64,000 bases of DNA from Maea johnstoni (taxonomy: Eukaryota; Annelida; Polychaeta; Spionida; Magelonidae), in assembly GCA_963942565.1 (NCBI GenBank), contig OZ012697.1, positions 13,352,977 through 13,416,976 on the forward strand, in the 5' to 3' direction. The notes beneath the pieces were generated by a model that did not search any database, was not told the origin of the DNA, and worked only from the letters and a program-made list of their open reading frames with translations. Both the position numbers and the translations under genes were made by a program. Shown here in pieces: positions 24,201 to 64,000 of this stretch (its first letter is position 1; every line of letters starts with the position of its first letter).

Positions 24201-25356
24201 CCCAGCTGGCATTTGGTCACCAGAACCCTTTTAAAGAATCACACTTAAAGTCCATAAATATTATTTTTGCGAAAGGAATATTTTTGAAAAAATTATTTTA
24301 ACTTTTCTGAAAAAATTATTTGAATTTTTTTCAAAAATTAATTGAATTTTATTCTGGGCCATCATCCCCATTTTCCTCATCAACTTGGCACGAGGGGAAT
24401 ATAGGAAAGGTAAGCACAACCCCTGCTGGCAGGGCTCAAAATTAGGGGGTGCCGTGAGCCTAGGGCTCCCTTGAATTCTCACTGCATCCTTTTCTTTGGA
24501 AAGGCTAAATCCATTACCTGAAATAGTGTTTGGACCACTTTTTGACAGAAGCAGAGAAATGCGGGATTCGGCATGGGCTCACAATGAGACTTGCAGTATA
24601 TGCCACAGTGCACGTTTTATGCTTTACAGGCATGTCTGTGAGGAAATCCCAAATCTCATCGTTCCCCATTAAGGCATAAGACGTGAGTTGGGTTTTATGC
24701 TTTACAGGCATGTCTGTGAGGAAATCCCAAATCTCATCGTTCCCCATTAAGGCATAAGACGTGAGTTGGGTTTTATGCTTTACAGGCATGTCTGTGAGGA
24801 AATCCCAAATCTCATCGTTCCCCATTAAGGCATAAGATGTGAGTTGGGTTTTATGCTTTACAGGCATGTCTGTGAGGAAATCCCAAATCTCATCGTTCCC
24901 CATTAAGGCATAAGACGTGAGTTGGGTTTTATGCTTTACAGGCATGTCTGTGAGGAAATCCCAAATCTCATCGTTCCCCATTAAGGCATAAGATGTGAGT
25001 TGGGCTTTACCATGGGTGCGCCAGTAAAGCATATACTGTAAGTGACATCGTGCGTGAGTCATTTGGCGTTTGATCATTGACAAATTCTGTATCTAAAAGT
25101 TTCATTTTGCATCTGACTACAGTCTGATGTCATTGTTTTCTGTGTATTTTCAGATGGAAGCAGGGCACAGCTGATGAAGAGTTTGACCTCTTGATACTTT
25201 TCCGTCTCTGATGTCATTGTTTTCTGTGTATTTCCAGATGGAAGCAGAGCACAGCTGATGAAGGAGTTTGAGAGTTTCAATGCGAGGCAGTTCTGGGAGA
25301 AAATAGGCGCCCACATGGAGAAGACCCTGGTCTCAGTACAAGTTGGAGAATGTTAG
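21291..25356 (+). CDS. Divergent forkhead-domain transcription factor, three coding exons
   Basis: A nuclear DNA-binding regulator by domain. Coding exons are 21451-22938, 23600-23720 and 25238-25356 (phases 0, 0/1 and 1/stop), about 575 aa. The 5' UTR starts at 21291 after acceptor TTTGATTTCAG, so a noncoding exon lies upstream. Residues 1-440 are low-complexity Ser/Thr-rich with an acidic-basic run (EEEEKKEEDK). The forkhead domain starts about residue 435: KPSYSYTELIFM, then EIYRYIEKKFQFYRR, recognition helix NWRNAVRHSLSRTHCFQK, then across the splice MWAIIPRFLINFARGEYRK. The helix 3 N..RH contacts and the terminal G-x-YR motif are kept, but the wing is unusual and I cannot place it in a Fox subfamily. 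The C-terminal 39 residues (DGSRAQLMKEFESFNARQFW...) are unrecognised. Confidence 0.88.
21451..22938 (+). CDS. Forkhead gene coding exon 1 (496 codons)
   Basis: The ATG at 21451 is the first in the open frame after the 21291 acceptor, in the context TTACCATGGC, a good initiation context. The exon ends CFQK at donor GTAAGA (phase 0). The Ser/Thr/Ala tracts (around 22489-22600) and the imperfect repeat GTTRCCATGGYAACA in coding sequence (21456, 21910, 21951) give a repetitive N-terminal half. Confidence 0.9.
23322..23481. mobile_element. Tigger/pogo-like MITE with 25-bp perfect inverted ends, TA flanks
   Basis: Left CAGGCAACTCTGCTTAATCC followed by GGAC, right its exact reverse complement, flanked by TA on both sides. 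The interior repeats TAATCCGGA. CAGGCAAC..TAATCCGGAC termini with TA duplications resemble pogo/Tigger elements. It sits in forkhead intron 1. The near-perfect ends suggest it is young. Confidence 0.85.
23600..23720 (+). CDS. Forkhead gene coding exon 2 (wing and C-terminal part of domain)
   Basis: Acceptor TTTTTTATCAG. The nearer TTTCAG six bases downstream would lead to a stop, so it was not chosen. The exon reads ISVKAGQILRKQSGPVERQL, then YMWAIIPRFLINFARGEYRK, and ends with one base before GTAAGC. Its last 60 bases and donor recur three times downstream. Confidence 0.88.
23665..24440 (+). repeat. Four tandem copies of forkhead exon 2 edge plus donor and intron start
   Basis: GGGCCATCATCCCCAGATTC..GAGGGGAATATAGGAAAG|GTAAGC is in the true exon and again at about 23886-23945, 24135-24195 and 24357-24415. 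The period is about 220-250 bp and includes intron sequence (GCTGGCATTTGGTCACCAGA, TTTTTGAAAAAATTAT). Each copy keeps a GTAAGC donor (copy 3 as AAA|AGTAAGC). A 24-bp subrepeat TTTTTGAAAAAATTATCTGA lies at 24035-24115. No acceptor precedes the copies, so they look like exon-edge duplicates rather than usable exons. Confidence 0.92.
24615..25004. repeat. 78-bp minisatellite, five copies, open on the - strand
   Basis: TTTTATGCTTTACAGGCATG starts at 24615, 24693, 24771, 24849 and 24927, a strict 78-bp period with almost no divergence. On the - strand each unit reads 26 codons (QLTSYALMGNDEIWDFLTDM plus PVKHKT) without a stop, inside a 189-codon open frame (24514-25083). The period being a multiple of three alone would keep it open. 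It lies in the intron before the last forkhead exon. Confidence 0.95.
25124..25237 (+). repeat. 84-bp duplication of the acceptor and start of the last forkhead exon
   Basis: CTGATGTCATTGTTTTCTGT...TTTTCAG|ATGGAAGCAGGGCACAGC at 25124-25185 repeats at 25208-25270. The upstream copy has a better polypyrimidine acceptor (TGTGTATTTTCAG|AT at 25153) but its frame closes after DGSRAQLMKSLTS. Splicing to it would give a shorter C-terminus. Confidence 0.93.
25238..25356 (+). CDS. Forkhead gene terminal exon
   Basis: Acceptor GTATTTCCAG. The carried G plus AT restores Asp. It reads DGSRAQLMKEFESFNARQFW, then EKIGAHMEKTLVSVQVGEC and TAG. The exon end and early 3' UTR recur 68 bp downstream (25393 on). 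Confidence 0.82.
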
Positions 25357-25795
25357 GGTCAACATACACTTTATTCTGACAGGATGGCTGAACCCTGGTC
25401 TCAGTACAAGTGGGAGAATGCTAGGATCAACATACACTATTATCTGATGGGATAACTGAGCCCTGGGTCCTAGCCAGGATTTAGAAACTGGGTGCCCAAA
25501 ATTGCCATTTGTAAAATCTTTGGGCATCCTATACCACAATATACTCTGATTATAACAATAAACATGTATTTACTTATTGGAAGAAGGCATAATATCTTCA
25601 TACAATGTCACAGGGTTTATATTGGGGTGAAGAATTATATGCTTAAAAATAGCATTTAAAGAAATTCATTTCTAAAAGATTTGGATGTCCCGAGGGGTGT
25701 TTTTGGAGGGTTTGTGTGTAGGAATGACGCCTAGGTGCCGTTCTGGCCAAGACTATGGTCAACATACATTATAATCTGATGGGATAACTGACCCC
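25325..25795. repeat. 68-bp tandem repeat of the exon end, third copy split by a MITE
   Basis: CCCTGGTCTCAGTACAAG..GGGTCAACATACACT occurs at 25325 and 25393. A third copy continues at 25750 (ATGGTCAACATACATTATAATC) after the element at 25466-25754, which inserted into it. The array therefore predates that insertion. Confidence 0.85.
25466..25754 (+). mobile_element. MITE with GGTCTTAGCCAG ends, inserted in tandem repeat
   Basis: Left GGGTCCTAGCCAGGATTTAG, right TTCTGGCCAAGAC. It is the most diverged of four copies. Confidence 0.72.
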
Positions 25796-26276
25796 CTAAT
25801 GCTGTTCCCCTTCATCAATACTTATGAAGGCATAGTAAGTATAAGGGTCACATTCACAAACAATTGTAAGAGAATCATTGTTGGGGTTCTGATCGTTTAA
25901 CCTATCAATATTTCCTGAGAGAAATGAACATTTTGAGGAGTTGAAAAAGAATGTAGGTATATGGTATGGACATAGCGCTCCTAAGAGGTTTGTCAAGTTT
26001 GGATAAGAAATATGAACTTTTTGTTACAAAAAACAGGAAAAAAGGTCTGCCAACTTAGGCTCAGACAGACTGTAGGAAAAATTTGGTAATTAACCTGATA
26101 AGTCATATTAGGAAAAAAAATGGTTTATTACCCCTAAAAAGTCATAAATATAACAATTTTTATGGAAGTTATTGCCTGTCTGAAAAGGAGGTTTTCAAGA
26201 TATCAGTTGTCTGAAAGAAAGACTAGACAGGCCCTGGGTAGGTCTCTGCACTATATTTCAAGCACAAGTGTATTAT

Positions 26277-26481
26277 TTAACCCATTAATGTCTGGGATTC
26301 TTGGCAAGTGTCGTCTGGACCTATGATGCTTTTAAGAATAACTTCAAAAATAATCACAAATTGAAAATATATTTGAAGGGGAGTTGTTGATTTGTTTCTG
26401 ATCAACATTTCTGAAAATAGTTTCTGAAAATCGCTTTTATTTTACCAAAATAGTCAGGCGCTACTGACATGAATGGGTTAA
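26277..26481 (+). mobile_element. TTAA-flanked MITE, family P2
   Basis: TTAACCCATTAATGTCTGGG at the left and CATGAATGGGTTAA at the right. The interior contains GTCGTCTGGACCTATGATGC. Exact TTAA on both sides. Confidence 0.78.
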
Positions 26482-26721
26482 CCTCAAAAAGAGAAAGGGG
26501 ATAGTTATACTACTCTAGTGCTTCGCCTGTAACAATGCAGTATATATTTTTCATATTCAGCATTCTATTTTTGTACGCAGTATACCTATCAAAATAAAAA
26601 AGATATTTAAGTGAGAAATGTTGAATATCTTTACTTGACTGATGAATGGAGAAGCCTTTGCTTTAAGCAGTAAAGTTGATGGTTTATTTTGTACGCACAT
26701 TACCATGGGTGGTTGGTGCTT

Positions 26722-26945
26722 ATTGAGGCCTGTCCTGATGGTCCAGTGGTGGAAGGGGTTGCCATTGACTGCTTGCTGTCTCACACCACTGTCTGGGATT
26801 CATATTTCAGCTAGATCATGTGAAAAAATTGCCAGTGACTTAGGGTAAGGTGATGGTTTTTGCCAGGTACTCTTGCTAGTCATGAATTAGACTAGATATG
26901 GCAGAAAAAGTGACGATAATCAGAATTCCAAATTGGCCCCCTGGG
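26722..26945 (+). repeat. tRNA-derived SINE
   Basis: A-box-like TGATGGTCCAGTGGTGGAAG, then GTCTGGGATTCATATTTCAG (weak B box), body TGGTTTTTGCCAGGTACTC and tail ATATGGCAGAAAAAGTGACG followed by ATAATCAGAATTCC. An inverted copy of the tail follows (26956-26990, TATCGTCACTTTTTCTGCC), so two SINE tails face each other. Confidence 0.7.
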
Positions 26946-27366
26946 ACCTTCACTGGGAATTTGTTTATCGTCACTTTTTCTGCCATATTGCAGTAGTTTG
27001 TGATAATTTGGACTGTATGTTGTTTTTAATTAATTTATATTTTCATGACCTCGAATGATCAAGGCTGGTCAAGTTCATAATTTCATTTATTAACATTTTA
27101 TTTGCATTGATACGTTTGCCTGTGTGCATTTGATAAGTTTGAGTTTGCTTTGTTTCACATTTCGTCGTTTATCAGTTGGATTGCAAGTCCAGAAGTTCAC
27201 TTTTTTATGTAAGCAAGAAATATTGATTGCTGAAGTATTTGAACCCTGTTGAAACATTATCATAGCCATTGATGAACTGTTAAGGGAATAGTCCATAAAT
27301 GGTCAGTAGTGAATTACATTTAAAGGGAAATGGAATTTGCTAAAGCTGATCTACTGGTGTGTGATG

Positions 27367-27579
27367 TACTGTAAATCACTTAAATATGGCGTGAACATTA
27401 TATAGCGCAATTATGGTACTGCCCTGGATAGCATGATCTTAGTATAGCGGTGAACGGGAACAGCAGCAGCAAGTTCAATTAAGAATTTAATAAAGACGGG
27501 GATTTTATAATAGCGCATATGGATAGAGCGCTATTATCGCTATCTTATTGTTCCCGCTATACTTAAGTGATTTACAGTA
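27367..27579. mobile_element. MITE with CTGTAAATCACTTAA ends, TA flanks
   Basis: TA-CTGTAAATCACTTAAATAT at the left, ACTTAAGTGATTTACAG-TA at the right, inverted over about 16-20 bp. The interior has GCGCTATTATCGC motifs. TA target duplication suggests a Tc1/mariner-type mobiliser (inference). Confidence 0.8.
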
Positions 27580-28561
27580 TGTAATAACATGGCTGGTGTG
27601 ATTTCCCATTGTGGGAGCCAGGATTGTGAAAAAACAGCTCACGTTAGCCAATCAGAAACCACTTTACAAATTGCTCACGTTAGCCAATCAGAAAACACTT
27701 AACAAATCACTTACATGTATGAACAGCAATCTTTGAGCAATATTTGTAGGAGAAATGTTATTCAGATCACTAACAACAACTCTCCTTCAAATATTTTGTA
27801 AAATCATTAGTACCTTCCCAAGTTATTGTCATAAGCATCATGGATTCGGGTGACAATCTCTTGGGAATCAATCATGAATGAAGGAATAAATTACTAGATT
27901 ATGGATGGATGAGAGAAAGGGGAGGATGTTGCCAGCTTCTGCCATTGTATAAAGCTACTGAAAAGGGGGGTCAGTGCTATTTTAGCCATGTACTGTATTA
28001 TAGCAACATGCGATATAATGGTCTTTTTAGAGAAAATAAATGTATACTCTATATATATTTGTACAATATTGTCTGTGTCATATTCTTGTCTGATCCCTTG
28101 TCAATAACTCCTTGGATTCCATAAGTTCCTCTGACTGGTCATTTGTCAGCGAGTTAGAAAAATCAATGAATATTTCGTTTCGCACCATTTCACAATTTCT
28201 GTTAGTATCTGAGAGAGAGAATGGGGGGGAAAATGTGTTAACTCCTCGTATGTGAAACTATTTACGTTGAAATCATACATAGGTGCTCAGTTGGTTTGGA
28301 GTTATTCACAAACTCAAAGTTACTTGTACAGTTTTATCATAAGTTGTAACAGAGATTCACACACACAAAATCCAGGAATGATAATAATAGATACATCAAT
28401 ATAGAAATTAACAAATACCCTAAAATGTACAAGAACCCTTACAATGAAACAGAAAAAGGAATAATGGGCAAAAATGCTGCATGGTAGAGACCAAACTGAA
28501 AGAGCAAATAACAGTTAAGTAACCATTCGTTACAAAACCAACAAAAGACTTTCGATGAGTC

Positions 28562-28569
28562 ATATATAA

Positions 28570-28604
<35 letters not shown>
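28562..28604. repeat. (TA)n microsatellite
   Basis: About 20 TA units with TATATG interruptions. Confidence 0.95.
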
Positions 28605-28606
<2 letters not shown>

Positions 28607-28891
28607 GCATGTATGCAAACGTAACGTCATAATTTTAAGAATACTATCCTTGATAAAACTCAACTGTAGACGTATATAGTCAGTGATAGATTTATGGTAA
28701 GCATTCCAAGAATATGTGGGACTGATTATCACTGATATCTACATCTGTTATTACATACACGGAAATTAAATTCAAACAAGTGTTATCAGTGATTGACAGA
28801 CTGAGGGAGGTGGCGAGGAGAACGAGGCAAATATTAGTACTTGATATCCGCGTATATGAGAACCCGCAGTAATTACGACACATTTGGAATT

Positions 28892-29166
28892 TTAACTCTT
28901 TCCTCCCAACAAAGGCCTGGTCATTTTGGTCGAACTTGTAGGAAGGAACAACCCCCTTAAGTCATCAATGCTATGGAGGACATAAGTAGCTAACAATTTT
29001 GATGATATCTTGCAGGCAAAAGTTAGCAAAATATTTGATTGAAAAATCTTAATCAAAAGATTACCAACAACTTTCCTTCAACTATTTTGAAAAATCATTC
29101 TTAGTTTAAAAGTAACTATTAAAGCGTTGTAAGATCCAGACGACAATTTCTGCATTAATGGGTTAA
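28892..29166 (+). mobile_element. TTAA-flanked MITE, family P2, diverged
   Basis: TTAACTCTTTCCTCCCAAC at the left and GCATTAATGGGTTAA at the right. The interior has GATCCAGACGACAATTTCT and CTTTCCTTCAACTATTTT. Adjacent sequence to 29640 looks like two more rearranged copies. Confidence 0.6.
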
Positions 29167-29797
29167 TGTATTCATGCTTAGGGGATCCTATTGAAGTTGT
29201 TGTCTGGATTTGTGATACGCTTTGATAATTACTGGGAAAGTAAGAAAGATTTAACAAAATTTTCGGTGGAAAGTTGTTGGTTAAATTCTGTTGACCATTT
29301 CTACTACAATTTTTTTTTCAATAATGCGTCCCGTTGAAAAGTTTCACAAAAATTATCAGACTGTTTTTGGCTGCTGTGAGCAGCAATAGGTTCAGCTATT
29401 CAAGGAGCTACGGTTGCTTTTTCGTCGCATGGATGTCCTGTAGCTTTCGAAAAAAGCCTTAAAGTACAGTATAGATTAACAAGATAACTGATGGAAAAGT
29501 TCTGGCTGGTAATAGTTTTGATAATTACTCAGAAATCAAAAGTGATTTAACAAAACGTTCTGATGAAAGTTGTTGGTTAAAATTCCAATGGCCATTTCTC
29601 ATTCAATTATTCTCCCAATTATGCGTCAATGGGTTAAAGAAGATACTAGTATTCAAAGGAGCTATGTTTGCTTTTTCGTCGCATGGGTGCCTTGTTACTT
29701 TTGAACATAGCTTTATATATCATAAAGTACGGTAAGATATTTGATGAAAAAGTATTGTTTGATATCATCTGATGCAGTGTACGTGACTTATAGGTAG
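29167..29797. other. Intergenic, rearranged MITE-derived sequence
   Basis: Two partial direct copies share TTTGATAATTACT(G/C)(G/A)GAAA..GAAAGTTGTTGGTTAAA (about 29210-29290 and 29510-29585), and two share GGAGCTA(C/T)G(G/T)TTGCTTTTTCGTCGCATG (29403 and 29658). No gene seen. Confidence 0.5.
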
Positions 29798-30022
29798 TTA
29801 ACCAATTCATACCTTCAGCAGCCCAAAACACCCTGACAATTTTGATAATATCTTTGTGACTGGAGCATATTTCTGTAAAAACATTTGAAGGATTAATGTT
29901 TATCAGAATCCGACCAACAATTCTCCTACAAAAAATTGTGAATCTATAATTGATTCCAAAGTTATATTCACAAATATCAAAAGCCCAAACGAAATTTGTG
30001 AAAAAGACCATGAATGGTTTAA
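29798..30022 (+). mobile_element. TTAA-flanked MITE, family P2, diverged
   Basis: TTAACCAATTCATACCTTCAG at the left and CATGAATGGTTTAA at the right. The interior contains TTTGAAGGATTAATGTTTATCA. Confidence 0.62.
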
Positions 30023-30081
30023 GTAGATAGTAGCCACAGATTGCTGCTATCTTACCTCAAAAGGACACAGCGTTCTGGGCA

Positions 30082-30204
30082 TTAATCCTTCCTATGCTGA
30101 GGATACTTTCGTCTAAAGCAAGGACGCAAAGATCTTCAGTCATTTCTCAGGTTTTTGCACTATTTTATATTGGCCGAATTAGCCACCAGCAGCATAAGGG
30201 TTAA
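30082..30204 (-). mobile_element. TTAA-flanked MITE, family P1, internally deleted and inverted
   Basis: Reverse of 9116-9330: TTAATCCTTCCTATGCTGAGG at the left and CCACCAGCAGCATAAGGGTTAA at the right. It keeps both ends and TTAA sites but only about half the interior. Confidence 0.72.
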
Positions 30205-31390
30205 AAGCAGCATATTCGCCATTATAGGCCACGATCTACTCCAAGGCCAATTTTAGTAAAACTGGGCCAGAACGGGCCGCCAGAATCCTGAAGGAATATA
30301 CAACTAACTTGCTACAGTTCCTCTCATGAGAGAATGTAGACAGGCCGACTGGAACTTACATTATGCTATGGTCTTGTTTTGGTCTAATATCTGAATTAGC
30401 TATTTTCACCCTGAAGTTTTTTTCGTCAAGTGAAACGCATCAAATTAGGAAAGGACAGAAGAAAAATCTGTCTCGAAAATTCAGAAAAAATATCATTGTA
30501 TATGTAGCTTCTCAACCTCAGATGATAACGTTTCACTCTCTAACTCACTAATTGCTTATGTAAAGTTGAATTAACATCCTTTAGACTGAGATGATCTATG
30601 TACTATATAACTCGCACTCAAGCGTAATTGGTAATAGTTTACTACGTTATTTATTAGTTTATGTATTTTGTTCTAATGGAAACATTGTGTAAACTGTTTG
30701 ATTTTGTATCTTAAGAATACAATCTATAAACATAGAATACAATGCAATTGATGTAAAGGAATGATCGATTTTTGGCCACATATTTTGAAAAAGCCAAGCA
30801 ATCTTCACAGTCATGTGACTTTCATATGATATTTCCGTCGTAAACTGGTTTATCGTCCAATATTAACTTCAAGAAAAAAGACTCTAGCTATAAGCATGCT
30901 GCATATGTATTTTAGACCTATTCCTAAGGAATATATACAAATAAAGAAACAGAGCGAAAACAAGAGATTGCAACAAAGGAAAACTGCAAAATTTGATTTA
31001 AGATTTTAAAAATGAAGAGATAAGCAAACAACAGATTATCTGAATTATAAAAATCATTTTAGTGTTTTTAATTCATTAAGGTGACCATGCAACTTCAACT
31101 CCATACAAGTGGCCTATTGGAAGTGTCATTTGAATAAAGCTAGCAGAAGAATACGAATTCTACCAGGTTTTCCGAACTTTAAAAAAAATATTTTTTTACA
31201 TAATTTCATTTTGATGAAATGAACAATCAGTAATAGGAGGGTTAAATACAGTGATTTACGTCATATTTCACAGAAATAAAAAAAAAATGTGATGAATTCC
31301 TAGATGTGTGAAAAATGAACAATTGCTGTGAACCAAACAGGTGGCTTCCATAACTTCCTTGATGCGAAACGTCATTTGTCAAGGTGAGGT
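30205..31390. other. 5' flank of the sushi gene, nothing recognised
   Basis: AT-rich DNA with no exon-like stretch. Presumed upstream regulatory region of the sushi/chitin-binding gene. Confidence 0.4.
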
Positions 31391-31393
31391 AGC

Positions 31394-31401
31394 TATATAA
31401 G
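31394..31401 (+). promoter_or_regulatory. TATA box of the sushi/chitin-binding gene
   Basis: AGCTATATAAGACC lies 33-40 bp upstream of the signal-peptide ATG (31434). With usual spacing, transcription would begin near 31424, leaving a very short 5' UTR. That would exclude a short upstream ATG frame at 31414-31428. Confidence 0.6.
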
Positions 31402-31433
31402 ACCAGAACCAATATGGTGACTCCGTAGTCTCA

Positions 31434-63330
<31,897 letters not shown>

Positions 63331-63394
63331 CTGTTGAAAGCACACACACACATTTACCCACCTTCCTTTCATATTTTATCTCAAATACTATATG

Positions 63395-64000
63395 TAAATT
63401 GTGCCTAATCATGAACACATTTATCCCAGAGCTTTATGTTGATATCTTTGTATTAAGAGTATTTTCTCTCAAATACTAAATGTGAATTGTGCCTAATCAT
63501 GAACACATTTATCCCAGAGCTTTATGTTGATATCTTTGTATTAAGAGTATTTTCTCTCAAATACTAAATGTGAATTGTGCCTAATCATGAACACATTTAT
63601 CCCAGAGCTTTATGTTGATATCTTTGTATTAAGAGTATTTTCTCTCAAATACTAAATGTGAATTGTGCCTAATCATGAACACATTTATCCCAGAGCTTTA
63701 TGTTGATATCTTTGTATTAAGAGTATTTTCTCTCAAATACTAAATGTGAATTGTGCCTAATCATGAACACATTTATCCCAGAGCTTTATGTTGATATCTT
63801 TGTATTAAGAGTATTTTCTCTCAAATACTAAATGTGAATTGTGCCTAATCATGAACACATTAATCCCAGCGCTTTATGATGATATCTTTGTATTAAGAGT
63901 ATTTCTCTCAAATACTAAATGTGAATTGTGCCTAATCATGAACACATTTATCCCAGCGCTTTATGATGATATCTTTGTAAAAAGAGCATTTAGGGGGGAA
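63395..64000. repeat. 88-bp satellite in the 3' UTR or flank
   Basis: ATTGTGCCTAATCATGAACA recurs at 63398, 63486, 63574, 63662, 63750, 63838 and 63925: a period of 88 bp (last 87), seven or more copies running off the window. Most copies are identical; the last two share GAGCT to GCGCT and TGTTG to TGATG changes. It begins about 65 bp after the stop codon, and no AATAAA signal precedes it. Confidence 0.97.

Noticed and set aside
63395-64000. Possible CRISPR-like array
   Set aside because: The 88-bp units are contiguous with no unique spacers, and the genome is eukaryotic. It is a satellite.

Overview
The window is animal genomic DNA: AT-rich, with short exons bounded by GT..AG introns, very long (TA)n tracts, tRNA-derived SINEs, a LINE remnant and many small inverted-repeat transposons. 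The gene content (CTDNEP1 phosphatase, a forkhead factor, a large sushi plus chitin-binding protein, a stand-alone P2X7-type ballast-domain gene) suits an invertebrate deuterostome such as an echinoderm, hemichordate or cephalochordate. The species cannot be fixed from sequence alone, and this placement is inference.

Layout. (1) 3.0-8.8 kb, + strand: the last four coding exons of CTDNEP1 (Dullard). The 5' exons with the DxDx catalytic motif lie upstream of the window. One intron holds a 2.1 kb CTG/CTA triplet array. The edge of exon 6805-6921, including its splice donor, is repeated eight times as a 55-bp array. (2) 8.9-21.3 kb: intergenic DNA full of MITEs and SINEs, one orphan zinc-ribbon-like exon (17263-17575), and a CpG-rich patch with a TATA-like box near 18.8 kb. 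(3) 21.3-25.4 kb, + strand: a divergent forkhead gene in three coding exons (about 575 aa), again with tandem copies of exon edges and splice sites. (4) 25.4-31.4 kb: repeat-rich intergenic DNA. (5) 31.4-63.3 kb, + strand: one secreted modular protein gene that I assembled exon by exon. It has a TATA box, a signal-peptide exon, 31 intact phase-1 sushi (CCP) exons and two exons carrying five chitin-binding type 2 (CBM14) domains, ending in TAG at 63328-63330. All splice phases agree and the sum is 6504 nt, about 2167 aa. One further sushi exon (44766-45535) is split by a LINE insertion. An 88-bp satellite follows the stop codon and runs to the end of the window.

The most unusual object is nested in the intron between sushi exons 2 and 3. 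A 2048-bp segment (37098-39145) is flanked by TTAA duplications and imperfect terminal inverted repeats. It contains a complete two-exon gene for a P2X7 C-terminal 'ballast' domain protein on the + strand and a THAP zinc-finger exon on the - strand. TTAA target sites plus THAP are hallmarks of Kolobok-type DNA transposons, so this looks like a ballast domain carried as transposon cargo. That could explain why stand-alone ballast genes are numerous in invertebrates and suggests a route by which a P2X4-like gene could have acquired the domain. The host genes appear unrelated in function; they share a locus shaped by tandem duplication of exon edges and exon pairs and by repeated MITE insertion.
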